Assembly: GCA_964403075.1 (NCBI GenBank)
Contig: CAYOEV010000013.1
Span: 1 to 64,000 of the forward strand
Length of the DNA: 64,000 nt
Origin: CAYOEV01 sp964403075
GTDB lineage: Bacteria; Bacteroidota; Bacteroidia; Cytophagales; Cyclobacteriaceae
Direction of reading: 5' to 3'
Shown here: positions 1 through 8,856 of the stretch, one piece after another
How the letters are laid out: each line of letters begins with the position of its first letter
Numbering within the stretch: position 1 is the stretch's first letter
Made by a program: the position numbers and the translations under genes
The notes under the pieces: generated by a model
What the model was told of the DNA's origin: nothing
The model's database searches: none
What the model saw: only the letters and a program-made list of their open reading frames with translations

Positions 1-20
1 CCCCTTGGGACGGAACGAAG

Positions 21-42
21 AAAGCCAGCACGAGCTGGCTTT
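21..42 (-). terminator. Hairpin terminator downstream of tRNA-Glu
   Basis: A perfect 9-bp inverted repeat (AAAGCCAGC at 21-29 and GCTGGCTTT at 34-42) with a 4-nt loop lies 9 nt past the tRNA 3' end. On the minus strand the stem is followed by a T/C-rich stretch, as expected of an intrinsic terminator. The symmetry means it could also stop transcription arriving from the left. Confidence 0.7.
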
Positions 43-50
43 AATGAGTG

Positions 51-122
51 TAGTCCCAAGGGGAATCGAACCCCTGTTTCCAGGATGAAAACCTGGCGTC
101 CTAACCCCTAGACGATGGGACC
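51..122 (-). tRNA. tRNA-Glu (anticodon TTC)
   Basis: A 72-nt cloverleaf is read on the minus strand. The acceptor stem GGTCCCA pairs with TGGGACT (one G-T pair at the end) and the discriminator is A. The anticodon loop TTTTCAT gives anticodon TTC, and the T-arm is AGGGG-TTCGATT-CCCCT. The 3' CCA is not encoded: the discriminator is followed by CAC. This wobble-U34 tRNA is a standard substrate of MnmH, which is encoded 1.2 kb upstream on the same strand. Confidence 0.95.
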
Positions 123-171
123 AAAAAACATTTTCGTGGCAAGCGACCACCACGGCTAAATTTTAAGATGG

Positions 172-202
172 CAAATATAGATGCAATGACAACATCTACC
201 AA
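172..202 (-). promoter_or_regulatory. Promoter of tRNA-Glu
   Basis: On the minus strand TTG (200-202) is followed after 20 bp by TATATTTG (172-179), a perfect Bacteroidota -7 box (TAnnTTTG). Transcription would start near 168, about 45 nt before the mature tRNA 5' end. Confidence 0.55.
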
Positions 203-285
203 TTCCTCAATAAAATACTTTAACCCTTTCGATTCCCCATGGATAAACCCCTAAGCCGTTGGAAAATATGGATAGTCGCTCACCT

Positions 286-1311
286 CTAATTCACAGTGAC
301 CCATGCTGAGTTTTGATGGACCATTTCGCCAAAAGAATTCAGGTTAAAACCTTTTTCGGACATGAATCGCTCAAAACTATCTTGTTCAGCGGGGTCAACG
401 CTAATAAGTAGTCCCCCGCTGGTTTGCGGGTCAGCCAAAAGCCCAAAGTCCATGCCCTCATTGGTTGTTACATAACGACCATAACTGTCCCAGTTGCGTT
501 GGGTGCCGCCCGGGCGCGTGCCCATCGTTAGGTATTTGTCAACAAAATCAAATCGGGGAACTTCTGCCATGCGAATGACCGCGCTACAACCACTGGCTTC
601 TGACATTTCCACGAGGTGTCCTGCCAAACCGAAGCCCGTGACGTCTGTCAAAGCATGGACTTCAGGTCTTGATGCCAACGCCACACCAATATCATTTAGC
701 GTAAGCATACTTTTTCGTGCCAACTCAAGATCATGGTCCGCCGCCACCCCTTTTTTCTGCGCCGTTGTCACTAGCCCCACCCCTAGAGGTTTGGTGAGGT
801 ACAAAAGATCTCCCGGCCGAGCTGCATTGTTTCTTTTGATGGTTTTTACAGGGGCAGTTCCGGTAACGGCCAGGCCAAATATCGGCTCCGGCGCATCGAT
901 GCTGTGCCCCCCTGCCAGCGGTATACCTGCTTCATGACATTTACTTCTGGCCCCATCCAGCACCTGCCTTGCGACATCGGTACTCAACTTATTAATTGGC
1001 CAGCCCAAAATCGCAATGGCCATGATGGGTTTTCCGCCCATGGCGTAAATATCACTGATGGCATTGGTAGCAGCGATGCTCCCAAAATCGTGCGGATCGT
1101 CTACAATGGGCATAAAAAAATCTGTGGTGCTGATCACGGCCGTTTCACCATCTAAGCTAAATACAGCGGCATCATCTTTTTCGTCGTTTCCTACCAAAAG
1201 CTGATCAAAAATTTTTCGATCCTTTTCAGAAATAATTGTCTGCAGGACCTCGGGTGAAAGTTTACAACCACATCCGGCACCGTGGCTGTAGGCAGTTAGT
1301 TGAATAGACAT
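286..1311 (-). CDS. selD: Selenide, water dikinase SelD
   Basis: SelD makes selenophosphate from selenide and ATP, the selenium donor for tRNA selenation and selenocysteine. The 341-residue protein is full length. It has the N-terminal active-site loop GAGCGCK, with catalytic Cys14 and Lys17 (numbering here). It also has the AIRS-type ATP-binding segments DDAAVFS and STTDFF, the GGHSIDAPEP motif, and PQTSGGLL near the C-terminus. The catalytic position is cysteine, not selenocysteine. It overlaps the end of mnmH by 16 bp, so the two are probably co-transcribed and co-translated. No selA, selB or tRNA-Sec is in the window, which fits selenouridine-only use, though those genes could lie elsewhere. 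Confidence 0.97.
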   Translation of the reverse strand: MSIQLTAYSHGAGCGCKLSPEVLQTIISEKDRKIFDQLLVGNDEKDDAAVFSLDGETAVISTTDFFMPIVDDPHDFGSIAATNAISDIYAMGGKPIMAIAILGWPINKLSTDVARQVLDGARSKCHEAGIPLAGGHSIDAPEPIFGLAVTGTAPVKTIKRNNAARPGDLLYLTKPLGVGLVTTAQKKGVAADHDLELARKSMLTLNDIGVALASRPEVHALTDVTGFGLAGHLVEMSEASGCSAVIRMAEVPRFDFVDKYLTMGTRPGGTQRNWDSYGRYVTTNEGMDFGLLADPQTSGGLLISVDPAEQDSFERFMSEKGFNLNSFGEMVHQNSAWVTVN

Positions 1312-2315
1312 TTTTGTGTATTTAAGATTTTCTCCGCAATCTGTTCGATGGGCTCATTGTTCCAATGAATGTCGGCTTCAATCAATTCCGATCGTTGCGC
1401 AATAGATTTTTGATAGCGTTTGTCGTAGTAAGTCAGAAGTAAATCTGCCGCAGGCGCCAAATTGCAGGCTTGGATAAGCGCAATACATGCTTTCGCCTCA
1501 GCAACACCGAGCTTTTTTTCAATGGCACGAGTAGCTTGAATAAGCTGTGAAGCTTTTAATTGACCGTAGTCTTCCACCAATAACCTGATGCGATTTGGTT
1601 TGGGTACTTCCAGGTAAATAAGCGGACTTTGTAACTGTCGGCGAAAAAGCGGTTCAGGAAGATTTACTTGGCCGATGCGCATTGATTCATCCTCGATCCA
1701 TATGGGTTTGTTCAAATCTAACTGTTGAAATTGCATCAGCAGCTCATTTTGAAATTGTTCCGTCGTAGGTTGGCGATCACTCAGCTGATTACCAAAGCTT
1801 GACCCCTGGTGGTTGGCCAAACCTTCCAGGTCTATCACCTGCGCACCTTGCTGTTGCATGGCTTTTAGCATCCGGGTCTTACCCGAACCGGTATACCCAG
1901 TAAGTACCCTCAACATATAGGGTGCACTTTCAAACCAATCCAGCAATTGCCCACGATAGGTCTTGTACCCACCGGGCAATACGGCCACTTGAAATCTATA
2001 GGTCTGAAACAACCAGGACATACTGCCCGAGCGCATACCCCCTCGCCAGCAATACAATCGAAATTGTTGTGAGTTGAAGCTTTTCGCCTCACGAATAAAA
2101 TCCGGCATCTTAGGTCCTACAATCTCTAACCCGCGTTCGATGGCAGCCTCGCGACTGATTTGCTTGTAGAGCGTGCCCAACTCACTTCGCTCTTCATCGG
2201 TAAAAAGTGGGAAAGTGTGCGCACCAGGTATATGACCAGTCGCATATTCAGCTGGTGAACGAACATCAAGTAAGGGTCCCTTACTTTCCAGGAAATGCAT
2301 CAATTCTTTTCCCAT
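1296..2315 (-). CDS. mnmH: tRNA 2-selenouridine synthase MnmH
   Basis: MnmH (SelU, YbbB) replaces sulfur by selenium at position 2 of wobble uridine in tRNA Lys, Glu and Gln, using selenophosphate from SelD. The N-terminal half is a rhodanese domain with LLDVRSPAEY and the active loop CWRGGMRS, with Cys89 catalytic. A P-loop, GYTGSGKT, lies at about 140-147 in the C-terminal half. The length of 339 residues is normal. I chose ATG at 2315; a TTG two codons upstream is also open but unlikely. A promoter-like sequence ends 10 nt upstream, predicting a very short leader. It forms an operon with selD. Confidence 0.96.
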   Translation of the reverse strand: MGKELMHFLESKGPLLDVRSPAEYATGHIPGAHTFPLFTDEERSELGTLYKQISREAAIERGLEIVGPKMPDFIREAKSFNSQQFRLYCWRGGMRSGSMSWLFQTYRFQVAVLPGGYKTYRGQLLDWFESAPYMLRVLTGYTGSGKTRMLKAMQQQGAQVIDLEGLANHQGSSFGNQLSDRQPTTEQFQNELLMQFQQLDLNKPIWIEDESMRIGQVNLPEPLFRRQLQSPLIYLEVPKPNRIRLLVEDYGQLKASQLIQATRAIEKKLGVAEAKACIALIQACNLAPAADLLLTYYDKRYQKSIAQRSELIEADIHWNNEPIEQIAEKILNTQKCLFN

Positions 2316-2325
2316 CGTCAAGCAA

Positions 2326-2358
2326 CAAAATTAGCAGAAAATAGGTGCTTCAGGTCAA
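2326..2358 (-). promoter_or_regulatory. Promoter of mnmH-selD
   Basis: On the minus strand TTG (2356-2358), a 22-bp spacer and TAATTTTG (2326-2333) match the Bacteroidota consensus. The predicted start near 2322 leaves only about 6 nt before the mnmH ATG. Confidence 0.5.
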
Positions 2359-2450
2359 GTAGCGGGCTGCCAAATCATCCGGACAACTGAAGATTGTCAT
2401 GGGCAGAGTCCTCAACTGTGGGTAGGTTGCCTTCGAAAACCTGGAAGTCT

Positions 2451-4124
2451 ATGATCTCGGACCTTGAAATTGCACAATCCACATCGATGAAAAACATTGA
2501 TGAAATAGCAGAGCAGCTGGGTATCCCGCCTGGTGAGTTAGTACATTTTGGTAAATACAAGGCTAAAATCCCTTACACCCTAACCAATGAATTACAAATT
2601 AAGAAAAATCACCTAGTGCTCGTTACAGCGATGACCCCAACACCGGCAGGGGAAGGAAAAACCACCGTATCTGTTGCTTTAAGTGACGCCTTGAATGCCA
2701 TTGATCAAAAGAGTGTGGTCGTTTTACGAGAGCCCTCAATGGGACCCGTTTTTGGTATCAAGGGAGGGGCTACCGGCGGCGGACGTGCCCAGGTGGTGCC
2801 GATGGAAGATATTAACCTGCATTTCACCGGAGATTTTGCAGCAGTGGAAAAGGCGCATAATCTGCTGGCGGCCCTGATAGACAACAACATCCAGAGCAGA
2901 ACAGGTGGCCTGGGCATTGACCCCCGCACCATCGTCTGGAAATGGGTGATGGACATGAACGATCGTTCCCTCAGACAGGTCATCACCGGTTTGGGAGGGA
3001 AATCCGGGGGCTTGCTGCGAGAATCCGGATTCGACATCACCGCAGCTTCTGAGATCATGGCCATTCTTTGTATGGCGCGGAATCTACAGGACCTTAAAGA
3101 CCGCATGGCACACATCTATGTGGGCGACCGTTTTGATGGCAGCCCCGTATTTGCGGGCGATTTTAACGCAGCAGGTGCCATGGCCGCATTGATGAAGGAC
3201 GCCATCAATCCCAATTTGGTGCAGACACTGGAGGGTAACCCGGCCATCATTCACGGGGGACCATTTGCCAATATTGCTCAAGGTACCAATTCATTGATTG
3301 CCACCCGTATGGGACTGTCTTTGGCCAAGTTTGTAGTTACCGAAGCTGGATTTGGGTCTGATTTAGGCGCAGAGAAATTTGTAAATATTAAATGCCAAAG
3401 TAGTGGCCTCCGTCCTAAAGTTGCCGTCCTCGTAGCCACCGTTCGCGCCCTGAAATACCATGGTGGTTTATCCAAGGACCGATTGCAAGTGGCCAATTTA
3501 CCTGCGCTTGAACTCGGGTTGAATAACCTACGCCAACATATTGAAAACCTCCAAACAATGGGACTGCGCGTAGTGGTGGCGGTGAATAGATTTGTAACCG
3601 ATACCGATCAGGAAGTTCAAGCCATCCTTCAAGACTGTGAACAGCAAAAGGTCACTGCCTCGGTATGCGAGGGCTGGTCAAAAGGTGGAGAGGGTGCCAA
3701 AGATCTAGCAGAGAAAGTGGTATTTCTGGCAGAAAAAGAGCTGAGAGCAGACTTTACGCCTACCTACGAATGGGCGCAATCACCCCGAGATAAGATTTTA
3801 GCTGTGGCCAATAAAGTCTACGGTGCCAGTGGAGTTAGCTTCTCCCAGCAAGCAGAATCTGACCTAAAAAAGGCAGAAAAACTGGGAATGGGTCACCTTC
3901 CCATCTGCATAGCCAAAACCCAAAGCTCATTTACCGATGACCCCAAACGCATCGGCGCACCTAAAAATTTTAACATTCACATACGTGAAATTGAATTTGC
4001 TGTCGGTGCCGGATTTCTCATACCTATTGCAGGGAAAATATTGCGAATGCCCGGATTACCTGCCGTTCCTTCAGCAGAAAAAGTAGATATAGACGCTGAA
4101 GGAAGAATAAGCGGGCTATTCTAA
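2451..4124 (+). CDS. fhs: Formate--tetrahydrofolate ligase
   Basis: The enzyme makes 10-formyl-THF from formate, ATP and tetrahydrofolate for one-carbon metabolism. The P-loop PTPAGEGKTT is near residues 63-72, and the chain continues through the conserved FTHFS body to the usual end ISGLF. The frame is open from 2394, but I chose ATG 2451. It gives 557 residues, the normal family length, and the start MISDLEIAQS resembles known homologs; the extra 19 codons upstream look unlike the family. It is a single gene between mnmH (divergent) and gapA. Confidence 0.96.
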   Translation: MISDLEIAQSTSMKNIDEIAEQLGIPPGELVHFGKYKAKIPYTLTNELQIKKNHLVLVTAMTPTPAGEGKTTVSVALSDALNAIDQKSVVVLREPSMGPVFGIKGGATGGGRAQVVPMEDINLHFTGDFAAVEKAHNLLAALIDNNIQSRTGGLGIDPRTIVWKWVMDMNDRSLRQVITGLGGKSGGLLRESGFDITAASEIMAILCMARNLQDLKDRMAHIYVGDRFDGSPVFAGDFNAAGAMAALMKDAINPNLVQTLEGNPAIIHGGPFANIAQGTNSLIATRMGLSLAKFVVTEAGFGSDLGAEKFVNIKCQSSGLRPKVAVLVATVRALKYHGGLSKDRLQVANLPALELGLNNLRQHIENLQTMGLRVVVAVNRFVTDTDQEVQAILQDCEQQKVTASVCEGWSKGGEGAKDLAEKVVFLAEKELRADFTPTYEWAQSPRDKILAVANKVYGASGVSFSQQAESDLKKAEKLGMGHLPICIAKTQSSFTDDPKRIGAPKNFNIHIREIEFAVGAGFLIPIAGKILRMPGLPAVPSAEKVDIDAEGRISGLF

Positions 4125-4182
4125 ACCTTAAGGAAACTACTGTTAAATTTACAAGAGTTAAAAAAGACACAAACATTAATCC

Positions 4183-5178
4183 ATGACAAAGAAAAAAGTT
4201 GCCATTAACGGATTTGGACGAATTGGTCGGTTGACTTTTCGTGCCTTACTCAATAAGCCCAATGTAGAAATAGTTGCCATCAATGATTTGACGGATAATG
4301 CCACCCTGGCACATCTCCTAAAATACGACTCCATCCACGGACGATTTGATGGAACGGTCAGCTCAGACGACCACCACCTAATTGTTAACGGCGTCTCGAT
4401 CAATGCCTATGCGGAAAAAGACCCGAATCTATTGCCCTGGAAAGATTTAGGTGTAGACATTGTGTTGGAATCTACCGGTAGATTTACCAGTGAAGAAGGA
4501 GCCGGCGGACACCTCCATGCGGGCGCTTCACAGGTGGTAATCTCAGCGCCAGCAAAAGGCAACATACCTACTTTTGTGCTGGGCGTGAATGACGATCAAA
4601 TGACCGGTAATGAGCCCATCGTTTCTAACGCTTCCTGCACCACCAATTGTCTGGCACCCATGGCTAAAATACTGGACGACCATTTTGGTATAGACAAAGG
4701 CTTTATGACCACCATTCACGCGTACACTGCAGATCAAAACATACAGGATGCACCGCACAAGGATTTACGGCGAGCGAGAGCAGCTGCACTTTCCATTATT
4801 CCTACCTCCACCGGTGCTGCAAAGGCAGTCGGCCTGGTATTGCCTCACCTAAACGGCAAACTCGACGGTATGGCCATGCGTGTACCTACACCGACAGGCT
4901 CATTAACAGATCTTACCGTACAACTTAAAAAGGAAACTACTCGAGAGGAGATCAATGCGGCCATGAGCAAAGCTGCTGAAGGTCCTTTGAAGGGCATCAT
5001 GGAATATACGGAAGACCCGATTGTATCGGTTGACATTGTGGGCAACCCACATTCCAATATTTTTGATGCCTTATCTACCTCTGTTCAAGGAAATCTGGCC
5101 AAGGTTATAGGCTGGTACGACAATGAAGCCGGCTATGCCCACCGATCTGCTGATATGATTGCGAGGCTCGCGGAATGA
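4183..5178 (+). CDS. gapA: Glyceraldehyde-3-phosphate dehydrogenase, type I
   Basis: This cytosolic glycolytic enzyme oxidises glyceraldehyde-3-phosphate with NAD and phosphate. At 331 residues it is full length. It has the Rossmann motif NGFGRIGR (10-16), the active-site block SNASCTTNCLAP with Cys152 as nucleophile, and the catalytic His near 179. The C-terminal SWYDNE-type motif appears as GWYDNEAGY. A strong hairpin terminator follows, so this is a monocistronic unit or the end of one. Confidence 0.97.
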   Translation: MTKKKVAINGFGRIGRLTFRALLNKPNVEIVAINDLTDNATLAHLLKYDSIHGRFDGTVSSDDHHLIVNGVSINAYAEKDPNLLPWKDLGVDIVLESTGRFTSEEGAGGHLHAGASQVVISAPAKGNIPTFVLGVNDDQMTGNEPIVSNASCTTNCLAPMAKILDDHFGIDKGFMTTIHAYTADQNIQDAPHKDLRRARAAALSIIPTSTGAAKAVGLVLPHLNGKLDGMAMRVPTPTGSLTDLTVQLKKETTREEINAAMSKAAEGPLKGIMEYTEDPIVSVDIVGNPHSNIFDALSTSVQGNLAKVIGWYDNEAGYAHRSADMIARLAE

Positions 5179-5215
5179 TCTTGCCTTAGGACGATTTTCT
5201 ATAAGCACAAAAAAC

Positions 5216-5239
5216 CCTGCACTTGTTGCAGGTTTTTTT
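5216..5239 (+). terminator. Intrinsic terminator of gapA
   Basis: A 6-bp stem, CCTGCA (5216-5221) and TGCAGG (5227-5232), with a 5-nt loop is followed by seven T residues. A run of A residues precedes the stem, so it may also end the convergent yebC transcript. Confidence 0.8.
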
Positions 5240-5282
5240 GACTTACTCAAATGCGAATGTACCGCTCACTTTACCTCATTGA

Positions 5283-5996
5283 CTAGGCAATGTTGGTGTA
5301 TACGGCCTGCACATCTTCATCGTCCTCCATTTTATCGAGCATCTTTTCGATCTCCTCCATTTCTTCTTCCGAGAACTCCACTGGATTGGTAGCATATCGT
5401 TTGAGTGAAGATTTTTGAATTTCTACGCCCAACCCCTCGATGGCTTTTGTTAAAACACCGTATTGCGTATAATCCGCATAGGCGATGATGTTCCCCTCGT
5501 GTGCTTCCAGTTCTTCCAGACCGGCATCGATCAGAGATAATTCCAAATCCTCTAAACTTATTTCTGCAGTTTTTTCAAACTGAACCACCGCTTTTCTGTC
5601 AAACATATATTCGAGAGAACCGGACGGCACCAGGGAGCCTCCCGCCTTATTAAAATAAGACTTTACATTGGCCACAGTACGGTTGTTGTTGTCCGTGGTG
5701 CATTCCACAAATACCAATACACCATGCGGACCTTTGCCCTCAAAAACAGCTTCAATGAGCTGATCTGCATCCTTTCCTTCCGCCCGCTTGACGGCTGCCT
5801 CAATATTGTCTTTGGGCATGTTCTCCGCCTTCGCATTTTGGATGGCTGTGCGGAGCTTGGCATTCATGTCCGGATCATTACTTCCACCCTCCTTAGCCGC
5901 CACAGTAATGGCTTTCGCCAGCTTGGGGAATACTTTAGACATCTTGTCCCAGCGTTTTTCTTTGGCTGCTCGTCGGTATTCAAAGGCTCTTCCCAT
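5283..5996 (-). CDS. YebC/PmpR family regulatory protein
   Basis: YebC family proteins are three-domain cytosolic proteins linked to transcription control and, in recent work on the family, to relief of ribosome stalling. The start at 5996 (MGRAFEYRRAAKEKRWDK) is the family N-terminus; an open extension of seven codons to 6017 looks spurious. Other motifs are KAITVAAKEGG, NMPKDNIEAAVKRA, YEG-like GKGPHGV and DNNNRT. The length is 237 residues. It is convergent with gapA and follows the DMT permease gene on the same strand by about 50 bp. Confidence 0.93.
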   Translation of the reverse strand: MGRAFEYRRAAKEKRWDKMSKVFPKLAKAITVAAKEGGSNDPDMNAKLRTAIQNAKAENMPKDNIEAAVKRAEGKDADQLIEAVFEGKGPHGVLVFVECTTDNNNRTVANVKSYFNKAGGSLVPSGSLEYMFDRKAVVQFEKTAEISLEDLELSLIDAGLEELEAHEGNIIAYADYTQYGVLTKAIEGLGVEIQKSSLKRYATNPVEFSEEEMEEIEKMLDKMEDDEDVQAVYTNIA

Positions 5997-6048
5997 AATG
6001 ACTAAATATTTTGGCAAAATAATACCAAGGCGGCATCAATTTCAAACC

Positions 6049-6882
6049 CTACTTTTTCCATAATACATTCGCCACCACACCTAAAAGTACCAGCGCCATA
6101 CCTCCATAGGTGATCCAGTTGTAGGTTTCGTTGAAAAGGATAAAACCAAAACTCAGTGAATAGATAATGCCAATATAATTGATGATGCTAACCTTGTTCA
6201 ATTCCTCCGTTTGGTAGGCCTTGGTCATAAAAAACTGCGCCACCTGAGTGGTAATGCCGACGAGAATCAGCGCACCCCAATCCCAACCCTTTGGCTGCAC
6301 CCACACCATAGACGACCAGATCGCCGAGATGGGCAATACAATCAGCGGAAAATAAAAAATAATGACCAACGGGTGTTCGGTAAGCTTAATCTTACGGATC
6401 ACGTTGTAGGCCACACCCATAAAAAACGAAGAAGTGATCCCAAGAATCAGATGTCCGGTTTCAATGCGTGGGTCAAAACCCTGAATGATGAGGATGCCGC
6501 TAAAGCTTACTGCAAAAAACAACCATTGCATCGCTCTTACTTTTTCTCCTACGAGGAAAATACCCATGATGGCAGTGAAGATGGGTGCCAGGTAAGAGAG
6601 CGTGGCTGCGGTGGCCAGTGGAATCCTCTGCAGCAAAGTAAAAAACAGGATCAGAGCGATTGCCCCAGCCCCCCCACGCATGACCAATAGTTTTTTGTTG
6701 TTACCCCAAATGTTAATGCGCTGATTGCGCAACAAGGCCACACTGAGAACCAGTGAAATGACCGAACGGAAAAATATGATTTCTATAGCCGGAACATGGG
6801 GAACCATTTTTACAAATACCTTCATGAGCGTAAAGGTGAAAGAGGCTGCGAGCATGTACCAGATGCCCTTGGACAAGTTCAT
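6049..6882 (-). CDS. DMT superfamily permease (EamA domains)
   Basis: This 277-residue integral membrane protein has about ten hydrophobic segments in two repeated EamA-like halves. The C-terminal end (GMALVLLGVVANVLWKK) is typical. Family members export metabolites such as amino acids; the substrate cannot be read from the sequence. The start codon overlaps the stop of the LolD-type ATPase by 4 bp, so the two are co-translated. This need not mean the proteins work together. Confidence 0.88.
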   Translation of the reverse strand: MNLSKGIWYMLAASFTFTLMKVFVKMVPHVPAIEIIFFRSVISLVLSVALLRNQRINIWGNNKKLLVMRGGAGAIALILFFTLLQRIPLATAATLSYLAPIFTAIMGIFLVGEKVRAMQWLFFAVSFSGILIIQGFDPRIETGHLILGITSSFFMGVAYNVIRKIKLTEHPLVIIFYFPLIVLPISAIWSSMVWVQPKGWDWGALILVGITTQVAQFFMTKAYQTEELNKVSIINYIGIIYSLSFGFILFNETYNWITYGGMALVLLGVVANVLWKK

Positions 6883-7532
6883 GATAGTATCCTTCCATCC
6901 CTGATTTCAAGCGAGCGATCTGCCAATCCGGCCAGCTCCTCGTTATGAGTGACCATTACGAAAGTTTGGCCCATCTGGTCGCGCAAATCGAAAAAGAGCT
7001 GATGAAGTTCCCGGGCATTATTGGAATCCAAATTACCGCTGGGCTCGTCTGCAAGCACCACGGCCGGCTCATTGATCAGGGCTCGCACAACCGCAACACG
7101 CTGTTGTTCGCCGCCCGAGAGTTCAGATGGCCGATGGCCAGCGCGTGAAGAAATTCCCAAATGGTCAAAAAGTTTCAGTGCCCGCGCCTTGATTCCTTTT
7201 TCCGGTTTTTCCAGAATCCAACCGGGCATCATCGCATTTTCCAATGCGGAAAATTCCGGTAACAAATTGTGAAACTGGAACACAAATCCAATTTCCTCGG
7301 CACGGACCCTGGTTAATTTTCGATCAGAATAGGTAAATAGGGAATGACCGTTTAAATGTACTTCTCCCTGATCCGGTCGGTCCAGGGTGCCCAAAATATG
7401 CAGCAACGTACTCTTTCCTGCACCTGAAGCACCCACGATGGCCACAATTTCTCCTTTTTCAATGTGCAGGTCCAGTCCGTTCAGCACCTGCAATTGACCA
7501 TATGATTTTGTAAGGGCGTGAGCTTGCAACAT
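6879..7532 (-). CDS. LolD/MacB-type ABC transporter ATP-binding protein
   Basis: The 217-residue ATPase of the lipoprotein-release/MacB group has Walker A GASGAGKS (34-41), the signature LSGGEQQR (138-145), Walker B VVLADEP (158-164) and the group-typical tail SGNLDS. LolD works with LolC/E permeases to release lipoproteins from the inner membrane. No such permease is adjacent here: the next gene is a DMT exporter. The permease is presumably elsewhere. I call it LolD-like by motif, at moderate certainty about the exact role. Confidence 0.9.
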   Translation of the reverse strand: MLQAHALTKSYGQLQVLNGLDLHIEKGEIVAIVGASGAGKSTLLHILGTLDRPDQGEVHLNGHSLFTYSDRKLTRVRAEEIGFVFQFHNLLPEFSALENAMMPGWILEKPEKGIKARALKLFDHLGISSRAGHRPSELSGGEQQRVAVVRALINEPAVVLADEPSGNLDSNNARELHQLFFDLRDQMGQTFVMVTHNEELAGLADRSLEIRDGRILS

Positions 7533-7570
7533 TCCACAAAGATAGTGTGGGCATCCGGCACCCCTGTCAC

Positions 7571-7601
7571 TTGCTCAAACCTTAGGGATGGTTTAGTTTA
7601 G
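7571..7601 (+). promoter_or_regulatory. Candidate promoter of sucC
   Basis: TTG (7571-7573), a 20-bp spacer and TAGTTTAG (7594-7601) differ from TAnnTTTG at one base. The box ends 17 nt before the sucC ATG. Confidence 0.4.
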
Positions 7602-7618
7602 CCAAAATTTATCACCCC

Positions 7619-8830
7619 ATGAACATTCACGAATATCAGGCCAAAAACATTCTAAAAGCTTACGGTGTGGCGATACAGGAAGGCATAGTTGCAGAAACAG
7701 CCGACAAAGCTGTAGAAGCGGCAAAGGAGTTGCACCGAAATACGGGCACTGAGTGGTACGTGCTCAAGGCACAAATTCACGCCGGAGGGCGAGGCAAAGG
7801 GAAAGTAAAGGAAACCAATAGTAACGGGGTGGTATTGGCCAAAAATCTGGAAGAGGTGAAACCTAAATCTGAAGCTATCCTAGGCGGTACACTTGTCACC
7901 CACCAAACCGGTGAATCGGGAAAAAAGGTACACAAAATACTGGTTGCGCAAGATGTTTACTATCCAGGTGACAGTGAGCCTAAAGAATATTACATGTCCA
8001 TCCTTTTGGATAGAGCTACAGGACAGAACGTTATCATGGCCTCCACAGAAGGCGGTATGGACATCGAAGAGGTAGCTGCCAATACACCCGAAAAAATTGT
8101 CAAAGAACACATAGACCCTTCAGTAGGTTTACAATCATTCCAGGCGCGTAAGGTTGCTTTTAACCTGGGGTTAGAGGGTAAGGCATTCAAGCAGATGACC
8201 CCATTTATCCAAACCCTTTACCGGGCCTATTTGGGTACAGATTCCTCCATGTTTGAAATAAACCCAGTACTAAAGACCTCTGATGACAATATTTTGGCCG
8301 TTGATGCGAAAGTGAACCTCGACGACAACGCCCTTTTCCGCCATCCTGACTTACAAGAGTTGCGTGACAAAAGCGAAGAAGACCCCGCTGAGGTAGAAGC
8401 AGCAGAATCTGGTTTAAATTATGTAAAGCTGGACGGCAATGTGGGCTGTATGGTCAATGGGGCTGGCCTGGCCATGGCAACCATGGATATTATAAAACTA
8501 TCAGGAGGCGAACCAGCCAATTTTCTGGATGTTGGTGGAGGCGCCAATGCCAGGACAGTGGAAGCCGGCTTTAGGATCATTATGAAAGACCCACATGTAA
8601 AAGCCATCCTGATCAATATTTTCGGAGGTATCGTACGTTGCGACCGGGTAGCGAATGGCGTGGTAGAAGCTTACAAGAACATCGGTAATATCGATATTCC
8701 CATCATTGTGCGACTTCAAGGAACAAATGCCGAGGAAGGTGCAAAGATTATCGAAGCATCTGGACTGAAGGTGACATCTGCCATTGTACTGAAAGACGCG
8801 GCAGAAAAGGTAAAGGCTGCGCTCTCCTGA
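7619..8830 (+). CDS. sucC: Succinyl-CoA ligase (ADP-forming) beta subunit
   Basis: SucC is the ATP-grasp beta subunit of TCA-cycle succinyl-CoA synthetase. The 403-residue chain starts MNIHEYQAK as usual and has HAGGRGKG in the nucleotide-binding part. The C-terminal CoA-ligase segment includes NIFGGIVRCD, with GGANAR before it. The partner sucD is not adjacent: a terminator and a histidine kinase follow. The alpha subunit must be encoded elsewhere. Confidence 0.96.
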   Translation: MNIHEYQAKNILKAYGVAIQEGIVAETADKAVEAAKELHRNTGTEWYVLKAQIHAGGRGKGKVKETNSNGVVLAKNLEEVKPKSEAILGGTLVTHQTGESGKKVHKILVAQDVYYPGDSEPKEYYMSILLDRATGQNVIMASTEGGMDIEEVAANTPEKIVKEHIDPSVGLQSFQARKVAFNLGLEGKAFKQMTPFIQTLYRAYLGTDSSMFEINPVLKTSDDNILAVDAKVNLDDNALFRHPDLQELRDKSEEDPAEVEAAESGLNYVKLDGNVGCMVNGAGLAMATMDIIKLSGGEPANFLDVGGGANARTVEAGFRIIMKDPHVKAILINIFGGIVRCDRVANGVVEAYKNIGNIDIPIIVRLQGTNAEEGAKIIEASGLKVTSAIVLKDAAEKVKAALS

Positions 8831-8856
8831 TTTTTAGCATCATCGTTCACCAAAAC

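Noticed and set aside
2394..2450. Extended N-terminus of the formate-THF ligase from 2394
   Set aside because: The 19 extra residues do not resemble the family, and ATG 2451 gives the normal start and length.
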